Assembly: GCA_041398225.1 (NCBI GenBank)
Contig: JAWKVD010000011.1
Span: 51,664 to 115,663, forward strand
Length of the DNA stretch: 64,000 nucleotides
Reading direction: 5' to 3'
Origin: JAWKVD01 sp041398225
Lineage (GTDB): Bacteria > Pseudomonadota > Alphaproteobacteria > Caulobacterales > Hyphomonadaceae
Each line of letters opens with the position of its first letter. Position 1 is the first letter of the stretch. Shown in pieces: positions 50,062 to 57,915 of this stretch. A program made the translations under genes and the position numbers. The notes beneath the pieces were generated by a model. That model was not told the origin of the DNA, searched no databases, and worked only from the letters and a program-made list of their open reading frames with translations.

Positions 50062-50427
50062 ATGTCTGACAACACGCTTCTCACCGCCGCCGCCCGCGCT
50101 TTCGCCGTCGTGTGTTACTCCGACGGGCGGTTGGCCCCGGCGGAGCAGCAACGTTTCGCCGCTCATCTGCGCAGCGACCCGGCGTTCCGTTCGCTGGACG
50201 ACGGCGCGATCGAGACGGCGTGGACCGAAGCGTTCAGAACCGTCTCGGAGACCGGCAGCTATGACAGCCTGCTCCCGGCCATCGCCGCCGCCGGCGCGGC
50301 GGACCGCGAAGCGGTGATGCGCGCGGCCCAGGCGGCGCTGGTGGCCGACGAGACAATCGCCCCGCAGGAAGAAGGCGCGCTCGCCGCCATCGCGAAGGCG
50401 CTGGGGCTCGATCCGTCCGCGTACTGA
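50062..50427 (+). CDS. TerB-like (DjlA N-domain-like) small helical protein
   Basis: 121 residues. All-helical, with the TerB pattern of two similar acidic turns: VVCYSDGRLAPAEQQRFAAHL and ALVADETIAPQEEGALAAIAKAL, which fits a calcium- or metal-linked co-chaperone-type fold. TerB proteins are linked to tellurite and stress responses but stand-alone copies are common and unassigned. GGAGG lies before ATG 50062. It is 65 bases downstream of the RND pump and could be co-transcribed with it. Confidence 0.75.
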   Translation: MSDNTLLTAAARAFAVVCYSDGRLAPAEQQRFAAHLRSDPAFRSLDDGAIETAWTEAFRTVSETGSYDSLLPAIAAAGAADREAVMRAAQAALVADETIAPQEEGALAAIAKALGLDPSAY

Positions 50428-50448
50428 CGGCGCGCCACCAAAAGAAAA

Positions 50449-50474
50449 CCCCGCCCGGCTTTCGCCAGGCGGGG
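50449..50474 (-). terminator. Intrinsic terminator for the serine-hydrolase gene (minus strand)
   Basis: Stem CCCCGCC (50449-50455) / GGCGGGG (50468-50474) extends inward as GGC/GCC after one mismatch, loop TTTC. On the minus strand it is followed by TTTTC and TTTT. Confidence 0.75.
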
Positions 50475-50507
50475 CCTCATCAGCAAACGTTGCGTTGTTC
50501 GCCAGCC

Positions 50508-51803
50508 CTACTGGACCAGGGCGTCGTAGATCCATTTGCGGTTCTTGCGCTGGTACTCGCCAAGAAGCGCGCGGTCCTGAATGAAGAACTCCATGATCAC
50601 GTCGTTCTTGGGATCGACCCAGAACTCGGTCCCGGCGATGCCGTTCCAGGAGAAGGTGCCGGTGCCCGGCTTCGGCGGCGCGACCGTATCGTCGAGCACC
50701 AGCGAGAAGCCAAGACCGAAGCCCATTCCGGGGCCCGGGAAGAACAGGCCGTTCTTGCGAATCTGGGGCGTCGTCTCGTCCTGACGCATGCGCGCGAGGG
50801 TTTCCGGCTTGAGGATGCGCACGCCGCGATATTCGCCGTCATTCTCCAGCATCAGCACGAAGCGGAGATAGTCTTCCGGCGTGGAGGAGAGACCGCCGCC
50901 GCCCTGCATGTAGGGCGTGGCCTTGGTGTAGTCGTAGTACATCGAAGCGCCGGAAATGCTCGCGCCGGCGTCTTTCGACTGTGCGAAGCGATCGCTCTTG
51001 GAGGTCGGCTGGAAGAAGTCGGTGTCGGTCATGCCAAGCGGGCCGGTGACCCGCTCCTTCACGGCGACATCAAGCGATTGCCCGGTGGCCACTTCGATGA
51101 CGGCGCCGAGCACGTCGGTGGAGTGCGAGTAGTTCCAGGCCGTTCCCGGCTCGGCGACCAGCGGCAGCTTGGCGACCACCTCGCGCGCCCAGTCCTTCGC
51201 CGGCAGATCGGTGCGCATCTCGCCGCCTTCGACCCACACTTTGGAGATCGGCGCGTTGGGCTGGATGAAGCTGTAGATCAATCCCGACGTGTGGCTCATC
51301 AGGTGACGGATCAGCATGGGCTGCGTGGCGGGCGTCAGCGTGCCGTCCTTCTGCATCACCTGCATGTTGGCGAATTCGGGCAGGTATTTCGACACCGGGT
51401 CGTCGACCGAGAGCTTGCCCTCCTCGACCAGCGTCATCGCCGTCACGGTGACGATCGGCTTGGTCATCGAGAAGACGCGGAAAATCGTGTCGTCGCCCAT
51501 CGAGCGGGACTGACCCGGGCCCTGAACGCCGAACCCTTCGTTGAATACGACCTTGCCGTGACGACCGATGACCAGATAGGCGCCGGGGATTTTGCCTGAG
51601 GCCACATCGGCGTTGAGCGCCGTGCGAATGTCGTCGAGCTTGGCGGCGTCAAACCCCATGGCCGCCGGATCGGCCATCTCGATCGATGACACGTCCGCCT
51701 GCGCGCCTTTGGCTCCGCCCGCGCCCGGCATCGTCGCGCAGCCTGCGAGCGTCGCCGCCAACAGCGCCGCCAGCGCGGCCGAAGTCCTGCGTTTGGTGAT
51801 CAT
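50508..51803 (-). CDS. Serine hydrolase of the class C beta-lactamase / esterase (EstB) fold, lipoprotein
   Basis: 431 residues from ATG 51803, with GGGGAG upstream. Lipobox TLAGCAT gives a membrane-anchored, periplasm-facing protein. The S-x-x-K site is in FRVFSMTKP and the Y-x-x site in WNYSHSTDVLG, with HTSGLIYSF between. The third beta-lactamase box (KTG) is not obvious, which is more in line with esterases or D-peptidases of this fold (EstB type) than with a resistance enzyme. Transcribed alone, with an intrinsic terminator past its stop and divergent from the CxxCH lipoprotein gene. Confidence 0.92.
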   Translation of the reverse strand: MITKRRTSAALAALLAATLAGCATMPGAGGAKGAQADVSSIEMADPAAMGFDAAKLDDIRTALNADVASGKIPGAYLVIGRHGKVVFNEGFGVQGPGQSRSMGDDTIFRVFSMTKPIVTVTAMTLVEEGKLSVDDPVSKYLPEFANMQVMQKDGTLTPATQPMLIRHLMSHTSGLIYSFIQPNAPISKVWVEGGEMRTDLPAKDWAREVVAKLPLVAEPGTAWNYSHSTDVLGAVIEVATGQSLDVAVKERVTGPLGMTDTDFFQPTSKSDRFAQSKDAGASISGASMYYDYTKATPYMQGGGGLSSTPEDYLRFVLMLENDGEYRGVRILKPETLARMRQDETTPQIRKNGLFFPGPGMGFGLGFSLVLDDTVAPPKPGTGTFSWNGIAGTEFWVDPKNDVIMEFFIQDRALLGEYQRKNRKWIYDALVQ

Positions 51804-52075
51804 CCTGGTCACTCCCCGTCTGTTCGCCGCAAGCGCGGTCTGTCCGCGAGCCGGCTCTGGTGTCATTGGCCTTCACGCGGAAGGCTGCGCAATCTGTCGG
51901 TCCCGTGAGTTGAGCAGGGCGGCCGGATGCGCCTTGCGACGCGACGCCCCTTTGCGACAGACGACGGACCTGTCTAGATCAGGTTATGCGTTCGCGGCTA
52001 CGGCAATCTCGACTTTCAGCCTGCGCCGTTGGACGATAGCCTTAGATAACAAGATATCCATAGAGAGGACGCGCC

Positions 52076-52642
52076 ATGATTCGCGCAGCACTTGCCGCCA
52101 CCGTCGCCGGCCTTGCCCTCGCCGCCTGTTCAGGATCGTCGGGCGGCGCGGACACGGCCGCCGGCACAAGCCAGACCGTCAACGGCGTTGAGTTCCATTC
52201 GTCCCTGACCACGCAGGAGTTGATGGCCCACGTCATCGACGCCGCCGCCGACGGGATCTGGCTGCATCAGGGCTGGGATACCGGCTCTGAAGGCCTGATC
52301 GAGCTTTTCCCGAAGACCGACGCCGAGTGGCTGGCCACGGAGAACGCGGCGGCCACGCTGGCCGAATCGACCAATCTGCTTCTGCTGCCGGTACACAATC
52401 AGGATCAGGACGGCGACACGGACTGGTCGATGTACGCCGGCGAGCTGCATGAAGCGGCGATGGACGCGATGCAGCGCGCCGAGGCGCGCGACAAGGAGGG
52501 CTTCTTCGACGCCGGCGGCAAGATCTACGTGGTCTGCAAGTCCTGCCACGAGAAGTACATTCTCGGCGACACGACGGCTCCAGAGGGCCATTTGCCCACT
52601 CTCTCGCGCGACGACGCCTCTGGCGAAGCTCCTGCGCAATAG
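52076..52642 (+). CDS. CxxCH cytochrome-like lipoprotein
   Basis: 188 residues. Signal peptide and lipobox ALAACSG. The mature part is helical, with QELMAHVIDAAADGIW, WLATENAAATLAESTNLLLLP and a C-terminal haem c site CKSCH in YVVCKSCHEKYI. This resembles four-helix cytochrome c'-like electron carriers, in which a single haem sits at the C-terminal end. Predicted to be anchored and facing the periplasm. It lies 266 bases before the membrane pair at 52909-54665 and may pass electrons to or from them, but this is inference. Confidence 0.88.
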   Translation: MIRAALAATVAGLALAACSGSSGGADTAAGTSQTVNGVEFHSSLTTQELMAHVIDAAADGIWLHQGWDTGSEGLIELFPKTDAEWLATENAAATLAESTNLLLLPVHNQDQDGDTDWSMYAGELHEAAMDAMQRAEARDKEGFFDAGGKIYVVCKSCHEKYILGDTTAPEGHLPTLSRDDASGEAPAQ

Positions 52643-52688
52643 GCGCGCATGACGGGTTCGCGTCCGCGAATGCTGCGGGCGCGAAACA

Positions 52689-52700
52689 CCGCTATAGCGG
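52689..52700. promoter_or_regulatory. 12-bp perfect palindrome before the membrane pair
   Basis: CCGCTATAGCGG, followed by two CGTTACG copies (52704-52710 and 52722-52728). Together these could be protein-binding sites for control of the 52909-54665 genes. No regulator is adjacent. Confidence 0.3.
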
Positions 52701-52908
52701 CGCCGTTACGGTTACTCGCAACGTTACGCCTTGTTTGCGCGCAATTGCCGCGACAGGAGAGAATGGGGCGCAGCGTTCATTCGTTGCGAGCCCAGACTTG
52801 GCTTCTTGCTCGAAGTAGACAATAGGCCAGTCAACGAGTCGCCGTTAAAAGGCGCAGGAACGCATACCGGAGTCGCCCGCTGCGGCCGTCAGGGGAGGGA
52901 GTAAACTC

Positions 52909-53829
52909 TTGCTGCATGAATTGTTTAAATGGGTTCAGGAGAGCCTCGGCGCCAATTACGACGCCGGCGTTGAATCCTGGGCGCAACAGTTCCGGGGTTC
53001 GCTGAACCTCTGGGGACTTACCGAAGGCACGCACGTGCTCACGCTCATGGTGTTTGCGGGCACAATCTGGCTCGTGGACATGCGCATGCTGGGCGTGGCG
53101 TTCCGCACGATGCCGTTTTCGCGCCTGAACCAGAAGATACTTCCGTTCACCGTCATCTCCTTCGCGGTGATGATCGTGACGGGGATTCTGCTCTTCCTCG
53201 CCAAACCGATGGACTACTACCACAGCATCTGGTTCCGGCTGAAAATGGTCTTCCTGCTGCTCGCGGCGGCGAACATTTTCTGGTTCCACCATCATGTTCA
53301 GAAGACCGAAGCGGAATGGGACGACATCCGCGAACCGGTTCCGGCGAGCGCACGGACCTTGCCGACGATCATGCTCGTGGTGTCCGCCATCGTGTTCTTC
53401 GCCGGCGGCACCAGCATTATCGCCGCCACGATCTCGAAATCGCTTTCGCCGCTGAACTGGCTGGCGTTCATCGTCGGCATCGCGATGCTCGCGGGGACGT
53501 TCTGGTATCACCACAAGACGCAACCCGAGCCGCCACTGCCGGTGAAGCTGTCCGGCGCCTTCTCGCTGATGGCCTGGATCATCATCATCATTTTCGGCCG
53601 TTTCATAGCCTACAACTGGTTCGATTGCGGCAAGCCCCTGCCCGGCTTCCTGAACTGGGCGGCGGAATGCTCCACCTGGCCGGGCGGGATCGTCGAAGCG
53701 ATCGAGGTCGACGTCACCGAAACGGAGATATCCGAGCCGGTCGAAGCGACCCTGCCCGAACTGCCGGAGGATGTTGCGCCTGACGGCGCGGCCGGCGACG
53801 AGACACCCGCGAGCGAGGGGGGCCAATAA
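52909..53829 (+). CDS. Multi-pass membrane protein, DUF6644-like (first of a pair)
   Basis: 306 residues from TTG 52909, which follows GGGGAGGGAG by eight bases. About six membrane segments, starting with GTHVLTLMVFAGTIWLVDMRM and ILPFTVISFAVMIVTGILLF. Several histidines in or near membrane helices (THVLT, FWFHHHVQ, WYHHKTQ) could bind haem or metal. The C-terminal 45 residues are acidic and outside the membrane. It shares the H-x-(small)n-D/N-x-R-L-M-G-V pattern (MRMLGVAF) with the next gene (LRLMGVGL), so the two are related. Known members have no assigned function. Start overlaps none; stop overlaps the next ATG (TAATGG). Confidence 0.8.
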   Translation: MLHELFKWVQESLGANYDAGVESWAQQFRGSLNLWGLTEGTHVLTLMVFAGTIWLVDMRMLGVAFRTMPFSRLNQKILPFTVISFAVMIVTGILLFLAKPMDYYHSIWFRLKMVFLLLAAANIFWFHHHVQKTEAEWDDIREPVPASARTLPTIMLVVSAIVFFAGGTSIIAATISKSLSPLNWLAFIVGIAMLAGTFWYHHKTQPEPPLPVKLSGAFSLMAWIIIIIFGRFIAYNWFDCGKPLPGFLNWAAECSTWPGGIVEAIEVDVTETEISEPVEATLPELPEDVAPDGAAGDETPASEGGQ

Positions 53830-54665
53830 TGGACTTCTACAATCTCTTCCCGAACATCGAAGGCTGGGTGCAGGGTTTGCCCCACGTCTTCCCGGTGTCG
53901 CTCCTGAAGGAGACGGTCTGGGGCTTCGCCGTCATCGAGGCGTTCCACCTGCTGTCGCTGGGCCTTCTGGGCGGATGCGTGATCATGCTGAACCTGCGCC
54001 TGATGGGCGTGGGGCTCACCGAGCTTTCGCCCTCCTCTCTTGAGCAGAAGCTTCGGCCCCTGCTGTGGCTGGGCGTGGGCGGGGTTCTCCTGTCCGGCGT
54101 GGTCATCGGCATGCTGAACCCCGAAAAGCTCTACACCAGCCCCGCCTTCTTCGCGAAAATGATCGCGATGGTGTCGGCGCTGATCTTCTCGTTCGGCGTC
54201 TCCAACGCGGTGGCGAAACACGAGGGCGGCGTGACCCAGGGCGCAATGATCGCGGCCGGTATCGCCTTCCTGCTGTGGTTGTGGTCGATCGGCGTGTTCA
54301 GTCTCTCGACGGGCACCAATCCCGGTACGTTCCACATGATCACCGCCGGCTATGCGATCCTGCTGGTGTTCAGCCGCCAGCTGACCCGCATGATCGCGCT
54401 GGGCGTCGTCGCGCTCCTCGTGCTCGCCTATGTGATCTACGGCTATCTGGTGCTGGGCGGACCGTTCAACGACTACGACGCCTTCATGGGCACGGCGAAA
54501 CTGCTGGTCCAGCTCGGCGCGGTCGCGTTGGTGGGGTTGCTCGGCTACGAGATCTTCACCGGCCATGCACGCGAGAGCACGCCGCTGGCGCGGCTGATTG
54601 CACTGTTCTCCATCCTTTCCTGGGTGACAGTGGCGGCCGCCGGCCGCTGGATCGGCCTCAGCTAG
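53829..54665 (+). CDS. Multi-pass membrane protein, DUF6644-like (second of a pair)
   Basis: 278 residues. Start ATG 53829 overlaps the stop of its partner by one base, so the two are coupled. Membrane segments at about 31-55 (VIEAFHLLSLGLLGGCVIML), 78-95, 105-125, 135-155, 165-200 and 225-275. The conserved histidine of the first helix (EAFHLLS) matches that of its partner (EGTHVLT). The pair may form a heterodimer; membrane haem binding is possible but not shown. A strong intrinsic terminator follows at 54713. Confidence 0.82.
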   Translation: MDFYNLFPNIEGWVQGLPHVFPVSLLKETVWGFAVIEAFHLLSLGLLGGCVIMLNLRLMGVGLTELSPSSLEQKLRPLLWLGVGGVLLSGVVIGMLNPEKLYTSPAFFAKMIAMVSALIFSFGVSNAVAKHEGGVTQGAMIAAGIAFLLWLWSIGVFSLSTGTNPGTFHMITAGYAILLVFSRQLTRMIALGVVALLVLAYVIYGYLVLGGPFNDYDAFMGTAKLLVQLGAVALVGLLGYEIFTGHARESTPLARLIALFSILSWVTVAAAGRWIGLS

Positions 54666-54712
54666 GCGTCTCGCGATCCGTCGGAGGAAGCTCTGGCGAA
54701 CGGCAAATGAAG

Positions 54713-54740
54713 AGGGCCCTGCAGCTAGCTGCGGGGCCCT
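54713..54740 (+). terminator. Intrinsic terminator after the DUF6644-like pair
   Basis: Stem AGGGCCC-T-GCAGC (54713-54725) / GCTGC-G-GGGCCCT (54728-54740), 13 pairs including one G-T, then TTTTGATTT. Canonical. Confidence 0.85.
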
Positions 54741-54943
54741 TTTTGATTTCGCTTTTGGCCGGCTCTTTCCGCCTGCCGACCGTCAACACTGAGACCTCGA
54801 AGCCCTCAGACGCGAGGCCGTCGCGCGCTCACCCCCCCCTGCATGCCCGAATGGCCCGAACGCCCCCCGAGCGAAAGCAGGGCTCCACGAGGCCCGAAAC
54901 CCCGGCGCCGGCAAACCGGCAAAGGAAAACTCGCAAAGGAAAA

Positions 54944-54965
54944 CCCGCCGTCTTGCGACGGCGGG
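54944..54965 (-). terminator. Intrinsic terminator for the DUF6152-like gene (minus strand)
   Basis: Nine-bp stem CCCGCCGTC (54944-54952) / GACGGCGGG (54957-54965), loop TTGC. On the minus strand it runs into TTTTCC, 45 bases past the stop of the DUF6152-like gene. Confidence 0.8.
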
Positions 54966-55009
54966 CTCCCAAAAGTCTCAATTCCGGAAACCGGAATTTG
55001 TCGATCAGG

Positions 55010-55564
55010 CTAGGCCGGACCGGCGGCGCACTGATTGGAATCGCCGCCTTCGGAAGCGTCCGCACCATCACGCGGCGCGCCCGTGCCGGAAGAACCCACG
55101 AAGAGTTTGCAGCCGTTCGGGAAGGTCACGTCGCGACCGTTCGCCTTGCAGGTTTTGAGCTTCGTGAATTTCGCCTGAGCCGGTTTGGCCATGAAGGGGT
55201 GGAACTCGCAGAGCCCGTCCTTCGACTGGTAGCCGCGAACCACGACTTCCGTGCCGGTCTTGAGCGTGTTGCGGTTCACGCCCGTACGCAGCAGCGTGTT
55301 CGGCGTGCCGCCTTCGATGGCCCAGTAGTAGTGATCGCCTTTTTTCTCTTTGCCGGCTTCGTCGACATCCGGAACGTCGATGTGAATCCAAGTGTGGGGG
55401 TTGACCCACTCGACACCGACGACGCTGCCGCGCAGCAGCACCGGACGGTTGGCGTCAAATTCGGCGGCGAAAGCGTGGTGGGCGTAAGCCGCCGTTCCAA
55501 GCCCCATCACGCCGACTGCGGCGAGCGCAGCACCCGCGAGCGCCTTGCGCAGTTTACGGTTCAT
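55010..55564 (-). CDS. Exported DUF6152-like protein
   Basis: 184 residues from ATG 55564, behind GGAGGAAG. Signal peptide with cleavage near TAAYAHHAF. The mature start HHAFAAEFDANRPVLLRGSV and the core VEWVNPHTWIHIDV are the hallmark of DUF6152, a small beta-barrel-type periplasmic protein of unknown role, often next to 'DLxGVW' proteins as it is here. Later part: ALRYGVN-type strand turn, EVVVRGYQSKDG and a conserved Cys near residue 130 (LKTCKANG). It is on the same strand and just downstream of the DLNGVW gene, 329 bases away. Confidence 0.82.
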   Translation of the reverse strand: MNRKLRKALAGAALAAVGVMGLGTAAYAHHAFAAEFDANRPVLLRGSVVGVEWVNPHTWIHIDVPDVDEAGKEKKGDHYYWAIEGGTPNTLLRTGVNRNTLKTGTEVVVRGYQSKDGLCEFHPFMAKPAQAKFTKLKTCKANGRDVTFPNGCKLFVGSSGTGAPRDGADASEGGDSNQCAAGPA

Positions 55565-55893
55565 CTCTTCCTCCTGCACCTGACGACGAGCCCCAAGGCC
55601 GCCATCCTGTTCTCATTCGGACAGGTCCCAGAGGCCTTATCCGTTCACCTTATAACCTGCAGACCATAACCCCTATGGCAAGGGGAGCCTGCTATCCTGT
55701 CCCGCGACCCATCGGCTCACCCGAAGGTTCCCGGCGGACCGCGTTTCAGCAGCTTGTACCATTTCCAATCATCTAGCCGAAACGGAAATGGCAGGGATAC
55801 GCGCCGCGATCACAGTGAATTCAACGTGCGACCGCGAATGACCCGTCGCCCGCCCGGACGCCAAATACAGCGGCGTCCGGATGGGCTCGAGCG
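55565..55893. other. Non-coding region between DLNGVW and DUF6152-like genes
   Basis: 329 bases. At the right end CCGGACGCC (55854-55862) and GGCGTCCGG (55872-55880) form a perfect 9-bp inverted repeat just past the DLNGVW stop, without a T tract, so possibly a weak terminator. The rest would hold the promoter of the DUF6152-like gene; none stands out. Confidence 0.6.
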
Positions 55894-56868
55894 CTACTGA
55901 GCGCCCTCCCAGGGCTTGATCGAGTTCGGATCCTGACCGCGCTCTTCGGCTTCGCGACGGGCGCGCTCCAGCGCCGGACCCGGCAGCGGGTTCTTGCGCA
56001 GGTGGCCGTACATCATCTCTTCGACGAATTCGACGCACTTGAACTGCTGCAGCTGGGCGTCTTCGCCGGTGCGTTTGTAGAGGTTGAACGCGATCTTCCA
56101 GGGCTTGGTGTAGGTCACCTCGTCCTCGATCGTGGCCTCATAGCGCATGGTGTAGTCGCTGGTGCGCGTCCAGCGCTCGGTCACCTTCATCGAGTCGGAG
56201 TGATGGTTGCCGGCGCGGTCGAGCCAGGTGTCGCCATTGAGCCCGGTGACTTCGATCACGAAGGTGTCGCCGTCCCAGTGGCCATAGGATTGACCCATCC
56301 AGCTCGGCACGGGCGCTTCGCCCGGATCTTCGAGATACACGTTGCGAACGGCGCCTGCATATTCATAGGCGAAGAAGAACGCCTTGTCCGACTGGAAGAT
56401 CTGGAAGGGCTTGTCCATGTAGTTGGCGCGCGGAATGCCCGGCAGGTAGCATTTCACTTCCGGATCGTACTGAAGGTAGTTCTCCTTCAGGATGTTGCGC
56501 AGCTCGGCTCCGTCTTCCGTGTAGGGAATCTTGCCGTCGCCCTGGACAATGCCGACGCCGGCCGGAACCGCGCCGACGGCGCCCAGCGCAACGATCTCGG
56601 CGGCCGGAACCGGCCCGTAGGGGCCCGGACGCATCTGAAGCGCTGAAGAGGCAGGATGCGCCTCGATATTGTAGTTGGCCGTGTTCAGAACTTGCCAAAC
56701 GCCGTTCAGATCGGGTTTGTCCGTGCCCGCAAGGCGCGGCGCGGCGTAAGTTTTTGCTCCGGCGTCCGCCGCCTCGGGAGCCGTCGATTCAGCTGCGCCC
56801 TGCCCCGCAGTGGTCTGACATCCCGCCAGCGCAACCGCCAGCACCATCGTCGAAACGAGCTTTTTCAT
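55894..56868 (-). CDS. Lipoprotein of the 'DLxGVW' type, unknown function
   Basis: 324 residues with lipobox VALAGCQ. It shares motifs with the exported protein at 18502-19695: KPDLNGVW near residue 54, YGHWDGDTFVIEVTGLN, VTERWTRTSD, YTKPWKIAFNL and a late Cys (QFKCVEF). The family has no assigned activity. Predicted to face the periplasm, anchored by lipid. It sits between a DUF6152-like gene and a quinohaemoprotein, a setting that suggests a role in periplasmic oxidation of small organic compounds, but this is inference from neighbours only. Confidence 0.82.
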   Translation of the reverse strand: MKKLVSTMVLAVALAGCQTTAGQGAAESTAPEAADAGAKTYAAPRLAGTDKPDLNGVWQVLNTANYNIEAHPASSALQMRPGPYGPVPAAEIVALGAVGAVPAGVGIVQGDGKIPYTEDGAELRNILKENYLQYDPEVKCYLPGIPRANYMDKPFQIFQSDKAFFFAYEYAGAVRNVYLEDPGEAPVPSWMGQSYGHWDGDTFVIEVTGLNGDTWLDRAGNHHSDSMKVTERWTRTSDYTMRYEATIEDEVTYTKPWKIAFNLYKRTGEDAQLQQFKCVEFVEEMMYGHLRKNPLPGPALERARREAEERGQDPNSIKPWEGAQ

Positions 56869-56931
56869 GGTTCCTCCCCGAACGCCCTGGACTTTCTTTG
56901 GCCGGGCAATCTGACTGACTTCTCGACCCTA

Positions 56932-56970
56932 AACGGGTCAGTCTCCTGAACCCGTTCATTGTTTCTTTTT
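56932..56970 (+). terminator. Terminator-like hairpin upstream of the DLNGVW gene, opposite strand
   Basis: AACGGGTCAG (56932-56941) pairs with CTG-A-ACCCGTT (56946-56956) with one bulged A and loop TCTC, followed by CATTGTTTCTTTTT. It is terminator-like on the plus strand, where no gene precedes it. It lies 64-88 bases before the minus-strand gene start and may instead be an operator. Confidence 0.45.
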
Positions 56971-57112
56971 ACGCCGCGCTCTTCGCGTATTTGCCCCCCG
57001 CTTGCAAGCGCAAGACGCGCGGAGCTCGGGCAGGACCATACTGTCCTCGCCATCAAGCGCAAGCAGCCGAAGAGCGGTGGTTGTAACGGTCGAGTGAAAC
57101 GTTTCGCGCGCG

Positions 57113-57769
57113 TCATGACCCGCTGTGCGGCGACGGCGGCGCATCGGCGACGGCGCCAAGACGGCTCAACACCTCGGGCGACAGAAGCACGTCGCCAGCG
57201 CCCGGCGCGAGCCAGGCAGGCCGCGCGAAGCGCGGCTGCGAAACGCCCAGCGCCCGTATCGCAGTTGCGAAAAACGAGTTCGAGTTTCGGCCGAACCCGA
57301 GAAACGGATAAGGCAATCCGGCTCCGCCCTCAGGTCCGTCGGACAGCGCATTGACCGCTTTGAGGACACTGAGCGCCGGCTCCAGGCGCACGCGCAATTC
57401 AGCGGCGTCGAGGTCGCGGGCTTCGCCGGCCAGCACGCATACGTCGCCGCGACGTATCGCGGCTTCGACATTCCATGCGTCCGGCTGCGCCCCATACGTT
57501 ACACCGTGAATCGGGAGCCAGGTGCGCGGATGGGTGAGCGTATCGTAGCCCCGGAGACGGTCGGTCGGCAGATAACCGACCGGCTTGTGCCGCCAAACGC
57601 CCGCACGCTCGTCGTACCAGCTCGCGAGCCCGTTGATTTGCCGCACCGCGGCGCCCGACGGGTCGGCGATCACCAGCATGCGATGCGCGCCGACCCGCGA
57701 TCCCCACGGGATGCGCAGTTCGGCGGCCAGGATACGCCACCCTCGTTGCTCGCGCGCGCTGTCGCTCAT
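57113..57769 (-). CDS. Conserved-looking hypothetical protein, unknown function
   Basis: 218 residues from ATG 57769; a longer version from 57802 is possible. It reads as a well-folded cytoplasmic alpha/beta protein: WGSRVGAHRMLVIADPSG, NGLASWYDERAG, GYLPTDRLRGYD, then YPFLGFGRNSNSFFATAI near the end. The histidine in GAHRML together with the N-S-N-S segment faintly recalls papain-like/LRAT-type folds, but I see no catalytic cysteine. No signal peptide. Divergent from the quinohaemoprotein gene by about 150 bases. I do not recognise the family. Confidence 0.65.
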   Translation of the reverse strand: MSDSAREQRGWRILAAELRIPWGSRVGAHRMLVIADPSGAAVRQINGLASWYDERAGVWRHKPVGYLPTDRLRGYDTLTHPRTWLPIHGVTYGAQPDAWNVEAAIRRGDVCVLAGEARDLDAAELRVRLEPALSVLKAVNALSDGPEGGAGLPYPFLGFGRNSNSFFATAIRALGVSQPRFARPAWLAPGAGDVLLSPEVLSRLGAVADAPPSPHSGS

Positions 57770-57915
57770 TTCATAAAGATGCGCCCTTCGCGCCCGCGGC
57801 AAAAGTGCCGGCGACGCGTGCGCCCCCTGAAAACGTGGCGTTATGAATTGACCGACCGGGAAGGCGTCAGCATTCTGCCGCGCAATCGCCCGCCAGCGGC
57901 GCCAAGGGAGGTCAC

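Larger units (their letters stand above)
54666..55009. other. Non-coding stretch between the DUF6644 pair and the DUF6152 gene
   Basis: 344 bases. It holds two intrinsic terminators facing each other (54713-54740 and 54944-54965) and a direct repeat GCAAAGGAAAAC at 54919-54930 and 54933-54944 on the T side of the second. I see no credible coding sequence. Confidence 0.7.

Noticed and set aside
50508..51803. Class C beta-lactamase resistance gene
   Set aside because: SxxK and YxH are present, but the KTG box is not clear and it is a lipoprotein; esterase or peptidase of the same fold is more likely.
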